NCBI GenBank assembly: GCA_036583965.1
Contig: JAZBQD010000013.1
Coordinates: 3,202,144 to 3,266,143, forward strand
DNA: 64,000 bases
Reading direction: 5' to 3'
Origin: Prunella strophiata
Lineage: Eukaryota > Chordata > Aves > Passeriformes > Prunellidae
In this document: piece by piece, positions 49,365-61,842 of the stretch
How the letters are laid out: each line of letters starts with the position of its first letter
Numbering within the stretch: position 1 is the first letter of the stretch
Notes under the pieces: model-generated
The model's database searches: none
The model's input: only the letters and a program-made list of their open reading frames with translations
Told to the model about the DNA's origin: nothing
Position numbers and translations under genes: made by a program

Positions 49365-52300
49365 GTAAGATTTTCTTTTAAAGGCTCTGCAGAATTTTTA
49401 TTTTTCAGGTAAAAATATTGCAAGTGACTGAATACAGTTTATGCCTTTTTGTTTCATTGTATCTTTGTCAGACACAGCCAACATAAAAAAATTATTTGCT
49501 TCTGAGAATGAAATGGAAAAGGAAGAAATAATAGCGAGCTGGGGTTTCTGAAAGGTGCAATTGTTTGTCATGGTACAAGCACATATAAGATAACTTAAAA
49601 GTCAGTCCTTGAGGACAGCTCTGTAAAATCTTATTTTAGAGAGTAGAAAAGGATTGTTGAGACAGATAGAAGGTAATGTTCTGGATAGCAGAGTTTTCTA
49701 TCCATTAGCCAGTGCTGGTAGATTGTGAATGCTCTCCTGTGATTTCAAACCTGTCCTGTGGAACAGCGATCCCCAGGTCCCACTGCTGTTTGCTCAAGTG
49801 TCAGTAACAGCTTCATGGAGAAGTGGGAAACACTGCCAGTGCTGAATTCCAGCAAAGCATCTGAGCACTGCTGCAGGATGAGTTTGAAAATTTCAACTTC
49901 AAAAATCAAATTTGCCTCATTTTAGGAGGCTTGAGTATAGTTTAGAGAAAACAGTTATTTATTTTAGACTTGCATGCTATATTATACAGCTTGTTTCACT
50001 GTAGTGGCACCTAAGGAATGAGGCTTGTACTGACATATTAAAACAATATAATCACGATATGAAAGTGGGTTTTTTAAAACTTAAGTACAGCATGGTTTTC
50101 TTTCTGCTTCTTGAAGAACATTGCTTCATTTCACAGCTCTGTGATAAAAGGCCTTTTACTCACTCCAGAGTCTCTGAACTGCTATGAGTATTCCTGAAAT
50201 AGATGATGGCTGTGCTCATCCATATGATGTAAGCTGCAGCTGTTTTAGGATAAGAGGTTTTATATCACTACTGTAAGTTAATAAAGTCATATAATGAAAA
50301 AGCCAATTTTTTTTTGCAAGAGCTGTCTGTTGTTGTGAGCAAGTGTTAGGTAACAGCACTGCTGGTGAAATTAGAATAGAAGGCTTTAGGAAAACAAAAT
50401 CTAGAGATGATCAGAATAAAAAATTAATCAAAGGTTGGATTTATTTAGTTTTTTTCCTCAAGTGTTGAGTCAGGTAGTTGAGGGACTAAATAAATTTTTA
50501 ACTATTTGAATTTATGCTATTGTGTAAAAAGGAACTATGCATCTGGCTGCAAGAAGCAATAGCATTTATTAAAATTCAATTATGAAAACATAGTGCAATA
50601 TAGAACAGCAGGAGTGTGTGAACTTCAATTGCTTGTCTTTCTTGGAGCTCCTTGCCCTTCAAAATTTTCCCCTGCTGTTTGCCATCCTTTCCTATTGGTA
50701 CCTACACAAGCTCTTAGCATTTTGTCCTATACTTTACATTTAAAAGCTACTCACCTAGCAAGGACTGTGAACTCCAGAGCAGTCTGACTCTGGATGGAGT
50801 AGTGGGATGGTGATGGATACAAATCCATTGAGGAAATGTCCTGTTTCTGTTTTAGTCTTTTGCCTGTGTGTGTATCCTGAAGACCCCACAATGTGATTTA
50901 CAGACCAAAATACAGTCCCAGAGTTGTAAAATTACTTTCCTAATTAATCTCCTATATGTGGTTTCTTTAGCAGATGTCTGAGCTGAAACCCACAGTTGTG
51001 CTGGGGACTTGGACAAACTGATTCTCTTTGGTCAGTGAGTGAGGTCAACAGCAGGTTTTTACAGAAAATTGTGCAGCAGTGTTAACAAACGGGTCTGAAA
51101 TACAATTAAGTTATTTAAGAAATTGAAGTGTGGTAGTAAGTTACAAAATTATATTCATCTGGAAATTCTTAAAGTAGTAAAATAAAAACTTCTGGCAAAG
51201 CAGATGAATTTTCTTAGAAAACTGATGTGCTGGAAAGATAAAAGTTACAGCTTAGGGTGCTCATTCTCATCTGTCAGCAGTTGTGTGTTCATCTGGATTT
51301 GAGTGCTCATCTCCTGCAGAGCTGTTGTAAGACAAAAATAAAATAGCACTCCTCAGTTAACCTTTGTGTTGCAGAAGGTGGGTTTGCTTTCTGATTTTCA
51401 ACTGAAAATAAGCAGGTAGAGTTGTTGTAGTATTCCTGGCAAGTGGCTGAAACAGAAATGCAGTAATAGGATCAGAAAGAATTGGGTGGATGAGTCATTA
51501 GGATAAAATCCACGTGTGTGGTGGATCTAACCTAAGGCAGGGGTGTCAGGGGAACAAAGGAAAGCCTTGGTCCACTGTCCTTATTAACAGAAGTAACATT
51601 TGTCCAAACCAAATGAAAAAATCCCAAACCCCCAGTATACTCAGAAGAGTGTCTAATAAATTGTGGGAGAAGCCCAGAACCAGAACAAAGTGCAGCAGGA
51701 GAGTTGAGTTCCCCTACTCTGTGCATGAACGAGCATTTCCTGCCTACATTTGTGCCGGGTCAGGAGTTTTCCCTTCCAGCCCTTCTGAACATCTCTCATG
51801 TACATTCTGACTGCTCTCAGTCCTTGAACCTGACATACTTTTATTACTGGCTGCCAAAGGGGCAAGTCTAATCCTTTAAACCGTTATGAGCTGTAAACTG
51901 GAGCATGCAAGTAGATGTGTTAGTTGGGGATTTTTAAAGAGGTGAGCTCAGCTTGAAACAGGTTGTCTCTGAGGGCCAGACAGCCACCTTCTTGTCCAAA
52001 CACTTCTCTGTGACTTTAATGTTGGGGTTACTTTGCAGGTAGCAGCTAAATCTTTGTCTATCCTATCACATCCCCAGACATGGGCTCTCAGCTTATGTAA
52101 AGCCAGATTTAACCCAGAATCTACCTGTTCAAATACCTGCTTTTGAGCCAAACCAAGAAGTGTGGGATGACCCTGGGGCCTTCTGGCTCTAGGCTTTGAG
52201 TATCCAAAGTGTGGCTGTGAATAGAAAGTAGCTCACATGGTGAACCCAGGGTGTCATGTGAACAGGGTGTGCTGTGGGTTGGACTTTCCAGTGTGGCATT

Positions 52301-54996
52301 CCCATGTTCCCAGAGCTCTCAGGAGGGTGGCTGTCCTCACTGGTAGAGCAAGAAAGAGCTTCTCAATAAATTGTATCTGCAGGTGCCCCTATACATAGAT
52401 CCTTGCACTCATATTTTCTCCATTGCTTGATAAGAACATCTCCTGCAGGGTTTCCCTGAGGCATTTCTGCAGTGGAGTGATCCATAGTTGAATCTGAACT
52501 TTGCAGGCAGTGCCAGCAGCTTACTCATTCCTTTGGCCTCAGCATAACCCTCCCAAGGGGCTCCCTGTGAGAGGGTGACTGCTTTGCTTTGAAACCCTGC
52601 ACTGGAAATGCAACCAGCTGGAGCTCTGAGGACCCACAGAAGAAACAATGGAGCAGCTCAGTGTCCCAGGGGAGATGCTGACTCAACATTCCCTTTGGGA
52701 GCCCAGGAGAAACTTGAACAAAACAGCAAATGTTTCCCAGCTTGCCATTGCTCTACAGCTCAGTAGTTTTGAGTTTATCTTGTTTTACAGGATGATTTTT
52801 ACCTTTCTTGGAAGGTGTTTTAGTGATTGTTCTTAGGGGTTTTTTTATTATGTTAGTGATAATTTGTAGCAGAGGGAAGAGCCAAATCATAAAACAGTTG
52901 GAGATTATTCAGAGGTTGGCTTGGAAGAGCAGCTGTGTTGTTAAGTGAAAGTAATTTCCTAATTTATGCTTACTTTGGAGGCAGGGATATTTATAGGTAA
53001 TAATAATTGCTGACACTATGGCAATGAAAAGAGAGGGGCTGAGGTTGTTTATGAGCAGTAGATCTGGCAGGTTTTATTTCCAGCTTTCTCTGCTGATAGA
53101 AATCCCTTAAGTTACGAGTTGCCCGATGCCACTGGGAGAATGATGGTGTGGGGTTCTTGTTAAACTGTGCTCATTCAGAGGGGAGGAAAACACTGCACTG
53201 AGAAAAGAATTATCTTGTTTGTCTGAATCTTGGACCAAGTCCTGGAGGGCTGTCAGCCTCCTCCCAGATTTTTATAGCTTGAGAGGAAAACTATAAAGCT
53301 ACAATGCATAATGGGGGAAAAGGGAGTGCAAGTGAGTGATGGAGGCACTCCAAACAAAGGGCAGAGCAAAGAGATCTTTAGAAGAACAAGCTAAGAACAA
53401 CAGATTAATTTGTTAGAATTTTAGTGTTCTCTATTGCCTCTTTGTATTTTCCATAACTCTTCAGCTGATGATCCATGATCTGTGTAGAAGCACTGTGGGT
53501 CTGAGGTGGAAGCTTCCTCGTGTTTTGCCTGAGACCAAAAACTGCTTTAATCTTGTAACACTGTTGGGGAGCATTTGCTTAAAGATGCAGAGGAAACAAA
53601 CCAGTTCTGTACTGGAAGAGCCTTTTTCTTGGTTTTGTTTTATGGAGTGAAGCTGCTCAACCCCTCTGTCTTTAATACACCACATATGTCTTGATCCTAT
53701 AGACCTGATGGAGCCTAATTCCATATTCTGGGACTGCAGCACAGACTTGCTCACCTGTGCATTGCAGTAGATAATCAATGCCCTGCAATAAAATATCTGT
53801 GACACCTCTAGAATAGTTTAGAAGACCGTGGTGTATTTATTACTGGTCTGATAAATGAATAGAATTTGTTTACTTTGTGTAACTCAGTTAAGCTAAACTT
53901 GAAAAGAAGTTTAATTCCTGTTGACCTGGAAGTTCAGTTGAAATACTTGGATGCTGCTGTAAGCTTAAGACAGGAGCTGTACAGTGGGAGATGCACAGTG
54001 CTTCTGGTGGTTCTCTGTAGCCCATTTGAATAAATCAATGTGCAGCTAAAGTCGTGGATACCATACATGCATCTGGATACCATACATGCAGTGAGAAACT
54101 GTCGTGGTAAACTTGATTGCTGGTATTTTCTGTTAAAAAGCACATCAAATTTAACAATAGAAATTATTGCTGGTCAAAACAGACCTTAAGTGAAATTCCC
54201 CCTTTTCAGAAAGTTATGCCAAATGTGTTAGAATATGCTTTGGAAGTTGTATCCAAGTGAAGGACTGTGACAAAAGGGGTGGAATACTGTCCTAAATTGG
54301 AACTTTTTAAAAGTGTTTATATCAACATGAAAAGATGAATCAATAACAGCTGAGCTGGCTACTCAGGGGAGTGTTGTCATCTCCTATAAATTAATAAAAG
54401 TATATTAATTTGTACTATTTATTCAGAGTTTCCTCTATTCATCTGTTCTGTGTGCATGTAAAATATATATCTGGTTATTTTCTAGGCTTTGATGAAATTT
54501 TTTCAGTGAAGTAAGACCTTACATTAAGCAGACAATTAAAAGCTAGTCTGGGTCATTCATAAGAACATTCAGAGGAAGGAAATATTATTGTCTTAAAAAT
54601 GAAACCTGATAGTCAAATTTGAATGAAAAAGAACAAAATGAGAACTTGGAAAGAGTTCAAATTCACAAGAGAATTGAAATATTTATTGTGCTTCCGTTGT
54701 GTTCTACACTTCCCAGAAATCAGGTAACAACAAACAGCAGCACAGATATTCAGCACTCCCCAGTGTAGACACTGTGGTCACTGATCTCACTGTCAGAATC
54801 TGGGATGTGGGGCCTCATTGGGAACTAAGCACTTGAGTTATTTTAATTTCCCACTGTGTCTGGTGTTGTTTCTAATAACCTGCATTACAGGGCTTTTCCA
54901 GGGGCAGGCTGCTGTGGCAGTGGGACTGAGACTGCAGCTGATGAGCCTAAACAGGAGTTTGGAACTCATCTGTCACATTTGCTTTGTTCCCTGCAG
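49365..54996 (+). other. SPPL3: SPPL3 intron 2 (5.6 kb)
   Basis: The donor is GTAAGA and the acceptor TTGTTCCCTGCAG. The intron is mostly AT-rich with no recognised gene. It has a small 19-bp tandem duplication at 54055-54092 and no clear mobile element. Confidence 0.9.
54055..54092 (+). repeat. Two-copy 19-bp tandem duplication
   Basis: TGGATACCATACATGCA at 54055 recurs at 54074, giving a period of 19 bp. Confidence 0.8.
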
Positions 54997-55085
54997 GTCT
55001 CTGAACATGGACTTTGAGAATCAAGACAAAGAGAAAGACAACAGCAGCACTGCTGGGTCTTTTAATGGCAACAGCACCAATAACA
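54997..55085 (+). CDS. SPPL3: SPPL3 exon 3 (hydrophilic lumenal loop)
   Basis: This 89-nt exon encodes R34 to S64: [15 protein letters not shown], then [15 protein letters not shown]. It is the charged, Asn/Ser-rich loop between membrane spans 1 and 2, with N-X-S/T sequons at N49, N59 and N62. The acceptor is CCCTGCAG (AG at 54995-54996) and the donor is A/GTAAGG at 55085/55086. Human has N-N-S-S-S-G where this has N-S-S-T-A-G (from memory). These substitutions are among the few in the visible protein, and the length is unchanged. The frame stays open into the intron, but the splice signals are clear. Confidence 0.97.
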
Positions 55086-57713
55086 GTAAGGGTCAGCTTT
55101 ACTCCTTACCCTTTCTGCTTCACCTGTGTGTGTGTCTGAGCTGCTGCATTGCAGATTCACCCTGGTCCCAGGCTGTGTCTGGGCACTCCCCACCTCTCTG
55201 TGCTCTGACACTGCTGTCCATGGCTGGGTCATGCCCGTAGGAAGCTGAATTTAAAACATCAACATCACATTTCCATAATGCAGAAAAATTGCATGTGGCA
55301 CAATTTGTCAGGTTTGTCTGGAAATGGAAACAGCTTCACTTTGAAGAAAGCCACCCCACAGTCAGGAGAAGGGAGTGTAATTCCTTTTTGGCTGGAGCTC
55401 ATTGCCTGGTGTGTTGGCCAGCCTGTAAGCAGGGAGTGATTGTGGGGTGCACTGACAGGTCCCTAAGGAGGATTCACCTCATTGGTAGAGAAATTGAGGT
55501 AGAGAGTTCACATGGCTCTGGGCAACTCATTTCTAATGGACAACAAAGTATGTGTCTGCACACTGTCTGTTCAGAGTGGGATTAACATGTCAGCTCCTGC
55601 GTGGTGACTGTCCCTTCTGTGCTCTATAAATAGATTGCAGGCAGCTGGGCCATCTGACATGCACAGTTCTGCAGGTAGAAATATGGAGCTGATCACTTAG
55701 AGTGGAACACAGTGTGCACAGTGTGTTGTAAATTCATACTTGAATTTAACTGAAGGCAATTTATATTGCCATATTTTCGAGAAAAAGCTCTAGAGTGAAA
55801 TAGTTTCCCAGAGTACAGAAGGCAGGAGTGAGAAGCCCTGAGCATGAAACCCTGAATGCTAAGCTAGTTTTGTTTAAAGCAAGAAGTATAGCTTTAAAAT
55901 GATGAATGAAAGTAACATATGTTGTATGTGTCTCTTGCTGGTTTTGTCTTTTCTAATGTAGACTCTTGGAATTTAACTAGTTGTCATAGCACTGCTTCTG
56001 TTGGCAGCACAGAGCAAAGAGGTTGCTGTGCTTGGTGATACAGCAATGAGCAGTTGAGGCTTTTGGCATCTGGGAAGGAAGAGAAGACAGTCTGGGGCTA
56101 GGGAGTAAGCACATTAAGGGGATTAGCTGTCAAAATGATCAGAAATGAAATGAAGAACGCTGGCATTTAATGCTGCAGGCACTAATTCCCAGATGCCAAG
56201 GTGGTGTGTAGTGTGTCATTTCTGGGGTTTTGTTTTGTTTGGTTTTTCCCTTGGGAAGGTGAAGGACGTGTGAATAAATGTGCTTTTCAGAGCAGGAGGA
56301 ATCAGATCTAAGTCACAGATTAGAATTTTTTTCTTCACACTGTCATCACTGGACTATCTACATTGCACTTTACCTTAACAGTGCCAGACCTCAGCAATGT
56401 AGAAATCCCAAGTGACTGAGTTCTTCTGCTTTTTATTTTTAACATTTATTGTGCTACTTATGTTTAAGAGTAATAGATCATGACATGAACTAATAAATGA
56501 CATGACCATGTGCAACTGTCATGACTTCCATGCTTTTTATTCAGCTTTTCTATTATGAAAATGGTTGAATATTTATAACAGACACTAAATTGTAGTGAAT
56601 GTATTTCATGTGTGTTTGAGGTTTTTCAGCATAATCAGATACATTAGTAACTGAGTTGTACAGGTAGCCTGTTACTTATATGACTTGCCAGTCTTGACAG
56701 GAAAAAATAAAATAAGACACATTCTCACACAGAAACACAGACACAAAATCTGTGTGTATATTTACTTGACTGGGTATGTCTCACAACCCTAAAGGGTTAC
56801 CCTTCAAATCCTAGGATTGGTAAAACCCCCTTCACACAGCAGTGTTTAATTATTTTGGGATAACACAGTTGCTATCAAGCTGGTTTTACATCTCTGCTAG
56901 GTCCTAGTCTCGTTTTATTTTCTATTGGTCACTTACCAAGTGACTACTTCAGATGCTCCCTATTGTTACTTTAGTGCTCTACAAGTAGAAGTGTGTCAGT
57001 AAAAGTTGTCCTGTCTCATGATTAACATCCCTGGTAGTCACACTGCATGGCTGAGGTGAGGGAAATACTAAGAAGGAAATAATTCAGTATCTCTGCCCTG
57101 TTTGAAATTACTGCCAGCTATGAAATGTGAGCCTGAATTTGTGTTGGTTTTTAGCAAAAAGGCAATTACAGTGTACTTCACTGACCTGGTGGTTTCATAA
57201 CCAGGTAAATGACTTGGGTATTTTTTGAAAACTGCCCTTTATTGTTGGGCTTGATATGATCTCATGATTGCAGCCTGTGATGAAATTTAAGAGCTTGTGG
57301 CCTTCACCCAAGTGGAATTTGAAGCTGTGGCACCCTTTGCATGAGCTGGGTCAGCCTAACAGTGGTCAGGCTTTTCACCTTGTGTTCAGAGATTAAGTAA
57401 ACCTTACATATGCTCTGTTCAACACATTTATGTGTCTCAGTGTAAAGTGATTCTAATCCCTAAATAATGTTAATTTTCATAGCTTGTCATCGAGATCAAA
57501 CTGAACTTTTCAGCTCCTGGGTTCTGCAGGGCGGGGCTGGTGCAGTGCACGCTCAGCTGGAGCGTTCCTGCCCAGGCAGCTGTGCTGGGCTCAGAGGGCA
57601 CCAAGGCAGTGCCTGGGGCACCAGCCCTGAGAGGGAGCCCTGCCCTGTGCTGGCCAGGGCCCGTGTCCCTGTGTGCCACCAAACAGCAGCTCAGTGTCCC
57701 CTCTCTCCTGCAG
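55086..57713 (+). other. SPPL3: SPPL3 intron 3 (2.6 kb)
   Basis: The donor is GTAAGG and the acceptor TCTCTCCTGCAG. The last 200 bp before exon 4 (from about 57520) are markedly GC-rich. No gene or recognised repeat is seen. Confidence 0.9.
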
Positions 57714-57833
57714 GTATTCAAACCATCGATTCCACCCAGGCGCTGTTCCTGCCCATCGGAGCCTCCGTGTCTCTCCTAGTTATGTTCTTCTTCTTCGACT
57801 CAGTTCAAGTTGTCTTTACAATATGCACAGCAG
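57714..57833 (+). CDS. SPPL3: SPPL3 exon 4 (second transmembrane segment)
   Basis: This 120-nt exon encodes S64 to V104: [19 protein letters not shown], then [20 protein letters not shown]. It contains the second membrane span with its F-F-F-F-D motif. The acceptor is CTCCTGCAG (AG at 57712-57713) and the donor is G/GTGACT at 57833/57834, a weaker donor than the others. The exon begins GTATTC directly after AG, so a donor-like GTA abuts the acceptor. The protein appears identical to human as I recall it. Confidence 0.97.
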
Positions 57834-60800
57834 GTGACTACGTTTTCTTCTCTTTATAAGATTTGGAATAGAACAGAAGGTATTGATATAATTAAATATT
57901 GTTGGTAAGAATTATAATACACGTCACAGTACATTAAAAAGAAGAATTGTCAGGTTTCACAGTTGTATTTTCGTGTCTGTGTAGCTATAAATAGACAAGT
58001 ATTATTTGAGAAGTATCTTCCACTTAGAGATGTGCTAAACCTACTGAACTAAAAATTGCCAGAGGTCTAAACATGCCCAGATGTGTTCTTTTGCATGAAG
58101 CTCACTTGTTTATACATCAGTGCTCAGAACTGTACTTGGTACTTCACAATTCAAGTACTTCATGGGAAATAACTTTGGGGATCCTGTCCAGAGATTGCTT
58201 TCCTACTTTAATTTTGGTTTTGCTTTAATGCAGTTTTTCTGTTTCTGGTCTCACTAACATTTGAATATTAATCTTTTGCACTGCTTAAATTTAGAACAAA
58301 ATTGAAATTTACCTGCAAATAAATTTCAGATCCTCCAGTCCTGTTTAGCATTTACATTTTGTCTTTTAAATAAATGCCAGGGCATTGCTTTTTGGAAAAT
58401 TTTGGCCTATTAATCCTTTTGCAGTTCTTCAGAGAGACCAGCTGCTGTTGAGAGTAGCAAAATTCTTTCTACTGCTCCAGATATACAGCAGCTTCTGAAA
58501 ATTGTACTCAGTCCACATACTGAGTCTGTGAAGATTTTTAAACTCCTAAATACCTCTCATCCTCTCCTACTTCACTGCAGGCTTTGCCCTTATGGTTTAA
58601 CTCCTGAGCTGTGCCAGCCTCTTAAACAGGGCTGATGTTGGTGGGTGAAATTTAAATCTCTAGTCTTGAGACTCCTGTCTAATTATGCCTCCTGAAGAGA
58701 TCCTCTTGAATTCTGCTTTTATAACTTTGACCTATGACACGTATGTTCTTTCTTTAATAAAAAAAATACTTCAGACAGCTTCTACTGTATGCTAGATATG
58801 AGGGAAATATATACAAGCAAATATATAAGATGTTACAAGGAAAGATCTATGACAAAAGAGGAATTTTAATTTGTTGGGATTATTGGTTGATATCTTTTTA
58901 AAATGACCTTGGGATTTGTAACTTTATTTGTAACATTTCTGTGTGTAACTAGAGGATCCTGTGTCCCTTGGGGCTTGTTGTAGGTCTCAGGGGACTGGTG
59001 GTCAGTGCTCTTGGGTGTCTTTATTCTCAAACCTGCTTTCATGGTATGTTGGTGCTTTTCCTTGGGCTTGCATCAGAGGCTGTCATCAAGCCCAGAACCT
59101 CTGAAATGCAAACTTTCCTCAGAGGCTGTACTGCAGGATGGGGGCTCTGCTGGAGCTGGGAACCTGGGGCTGTGGAACTTGGTCCCTCTGTCCCTCGAGG
59201 GGAACAGACCAAGCTCAGGTCATGCTGTTTTACATCCTCTGGAGCTAGTAAGGCCTGATGTGGGGAACTGCTAAACTACAGCTGATGTCTGCTTTCTTAA
59301 ACCCCTCTGAAATCTTCCTCTCACAGAGATGTGCCTTTCAGGGAAGAGTCAGGAGCAAGCGTAGGTGCAGCAAGCAGCCCAGGCCAGGACCCGGTGCTCG
59401 GCGGAGCTGGCATTGCCTGAGTTAAGCCGAGGGGATTCCCGACTGAGGGACTGAGGCTGGAGGGGCGGGAGGCTCGGGGCTGGGAGGGAGGACGCTGCGA
59501 GCGGCTCCTCCTTGCGGTTGAACCCCCTCTGAGCGAGCCCAGCACGGCGACAGCGGGGCAGGAGGTGCAGGGCAGGGAGGAGGGGAGGAAAGGGGAGGAG
59601 AGAGCCCAAGGGCAAAGAGGGTTGAGCCTGTGCTGGGGGAGGCAGGGTAGGGAGCAGGGGCACAGGGTTCCTGGGCAGTGTTCTCTGCCAGGCACCTCCA
59701 AAGAGGTTCTTGGTTCAGTTTGTGCAGAGGTGCCACACTGTTTGTTCTTTCCCTACTGCTTCTGGTTTTCTTCCCCTCTCTGAAATATTGACTGAACTGA
59801 ACTGTGAGTTTTCATGGTGCTGTTTGGATGCAGACACTTTCGAAATTCTCCTTTTAGATTATTTGAGTTCTCCTTTTTTTGTTTTGTTTTGTTTCAAATC
59901 TTCCTCCCACCAGAAGGGAAAGATGTGGTTTGACCAAACAAATTTTTCTCTGGTTGGCTTAAACTGTGTAGAGAATGCCTTAAACTGTAAGACAATGTTT
60001 GATTCTTTCCCATCATCTTCATTTGAGAAGAGAAGAAAAATCCCTTTTAAAAACCAGCAACAATAATTTTTAAATGAATAAGTAGAGGACAGCACAAAGA
60101 TCTGAATTGCAGCATTCAAAAAGTTCCAAGACTTGGGTTTTCATGGCAGTCTGTTCTTGCTGCACAGTTTTGGATGTGTGCTGCTGACATGTCTATGTCT
60201 CCATGCCCTCGTGCTCCATCCTTTTAAACAGTCTTTTAAAAGAAATGGAAGGAAAAATGATTATAAATACCAGCAGTTACTAAATGTTTTTACAAATGTG
60301 TGGGTGGGATAAGTATGCTGCTTGAAAAAGAAAATGTTTATAGAAATAGTCTGTTTGGATATTTATGTATTTTTATCATTCTGTTTTCAAAAACCTAAAG
60401 CACTTTGTATTTTTAAAAAATGAGGTTCCCAGCTATTGGCTAAAAGTTATTTGAAGTTGTACTGTGTCTTAGTAATGAATAAAGAGTTTCAAGTGAAATG
60501 GGGGAAAAAAATTACTATCCAAGTTAAAAAGTGGAAAAAACCTCTCTATTATGCTGAGTTAGTCTGTGTCATATGTTGAAAAATTGTAAGAAAAATCTCA
60601 CAACCAGTTTGTAGTAGAATTTTTTTTTTAACTCAGAGTATGTGAAAACTGTTTTTCTTGCTGACATGATCATGAATAGATTTAAGACTTTTTTTTAAGG
60701 TTTGGGGATGAGGCATTGCATTCCTTTGGGAGCTTTCATTTTATTTCAGTCTGAGAGCTCACTGTTGTGCAGAAAATCTCAGAGCTTTGAGCTGCTCATG

Positions 60801-60927
60801 CTGGAACAACACTGAGCATATGATAATAGGACATTGTTGCAAGAGCTTTTTCAAATGAGAAAGCATGTTTGTGTACTGTAGAAATTAGGTCTGAATGTCC
60901 TAATATTACCTTTTCTTCTTTTCCTAG
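57834..60927 (+). other. SPPL3: SPPL3 intron 4 (3.1 kb)
   Basis: The donor is GTGACT and the acceptor CTTCTTTTCCTAG. The intron contains a CpG-rich patch at about 59350-59560 followed by a GGGAGG-rich purine stretch to about 59660. The remainder is AT-rich with no recognised gene. Confidence 0.9.
59350..59560. promoter_or_regulatory. Intragenic CpG-rich patch
   Basis: Roughly 15 CpG dinucleotides occur within about 210 bp, while flanking intron sequence has almost none. The patch includes GGGGCGGGAGG and GACGCTGCGAGCGGC. It could be an unmethylated intragenic regulatory element or alternative promoter, or a GC-biased patch with no function. No TATA box or recognised exon is attached. Confidence 0.35.
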
Positions 60928-61006
60928 TCCTTGCAACAATAGCTTTTGCTTTCCTTCTGCTCCCGATGTGCCAGTACTTAACACGGCCTTGCTCACCTCA
61001 GAACAA
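60928..61006 (+). CDS. SPPL3: SPPL3 exon 5 (third transmembrane segment)
   Basis: This 79-nt exon encodes V104 to K130: [17 protein letters not shown], then T-R-P-C-S-P-Q-N. It contains the third membrane span and a short loop. The acceptor is TTCTTTTCCTAG (AG at 60926-60927) and the donor is AA/GTAAGG at 61006/61007. Phases agree with exon 4 (G plus TC gives Val) and exon 6 (AA plus G gives Lys). Confidence 0.97.
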
Positions 61007-61729
61007 GTAAGGACTTGAGCAATCTTTGCTCCTCTTCTTGTGTGTTGTATTTCTTTCTTTTAATGAGAATTCTTTAATAAGCATTGACCTCAGGGCTGAT
61101 GTTTGTGCATATTTTTTTAGTGCCAACATCATGTTTCCACTGTGAAAATAGGAAGCACAATTTCTGCAAGTCACTCACCCTTGCCAGCCTGGGAAATGCA
61201 ATAACCATTACAGGGGACTAGATTTCCCAACAGTGATTTTTCATAAGTTTGGCTTCTTTGGGCTGAGATTTTAGAGTTTGGGATTTGGCATTGGGATTTT
61301 AATGTTTGTTAACATTGGACTCTGGATTTTAATGCTGGCTCTTTTGAAGACTCTAGTTAAACCAGTGGAAATTACAGTTGTTAATGTCATGTTTTGAAAC
61401 TAATTTTATTTTTTAACCTTGTGATTGGAGTTCATGTTGCTAAAAGCACTGTCTTAGGTGGTGCTAGGAATGTTGGTGATTTCAAGAGAGGTGCCAAGAT
61501 TGACAGGATTTTTTCCATCTCTGCAGTTCATGCTTTACACACAATATTTGAATGTGAGGAAAGCTTTTATTTTGTTGCTGTTTTGGTACCTATTTGTGGC
61601 AAAGGAACTTCCCTTCAGTTGTTCTTGGCATCTTTCATCAGCAGTTGAGCCATGTTCCAACAGTGTCCATTTTCTGTTCTTTAAATGGAAACATAAAGTC
61701 TTCCAGCTGATGTTTGTGTGTTGTTCTAG
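61007..61729 (+). other. SPPL3: SPPL3 intron 5 (723 bp)
   Basis: The donor is GTAAGG and the acceptor TGTGTTGTTCTAG. No repeat or nested gene is seen. Confidence 0.92.
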
Positions 61730-61842
61730 GATTTCCTTTGGCTGCTGTGGGCGTTTCACTGCTGCTGAGCTGCTCTCCTTTTCTCTGTCTGTGATGCTTG
61801 TCCTTATCTGGGTCCTCACTGGCCACTGGCTCCTAATGGATG
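61730..61842 (+). CDS. SPPL3: SPPL3 exon 6 (fourth transmembrane segment)
   Basis: This 113-nt exon encodes K130 to D167 plus one base of residue 168: [13 protein letters not shown], then [16 protein letters not shown], then T-G-H-W-L-L-M-D. It contains a cysteine pair in the loop and the fourth membrane span. The acceptor is GTTGTTCTAG (AG at 61728-61729) and the donor is G/GTGAGT at 61842/61843. The catalytic YD and GxGD motifs and the C-terminal PAL motif of this family lie in later exons outside the window, so catalytic competence cannot be judged here. Confidence 0.97.

Noticed and set aside
55086..55240. Open reading frame continuing from SPPL3 exon 3 into intron 3
   Set aside because: The donor GTAAGG at 55086 is strong, and joining to exon 4 restores the conserved protein; the extension is intron read-through.
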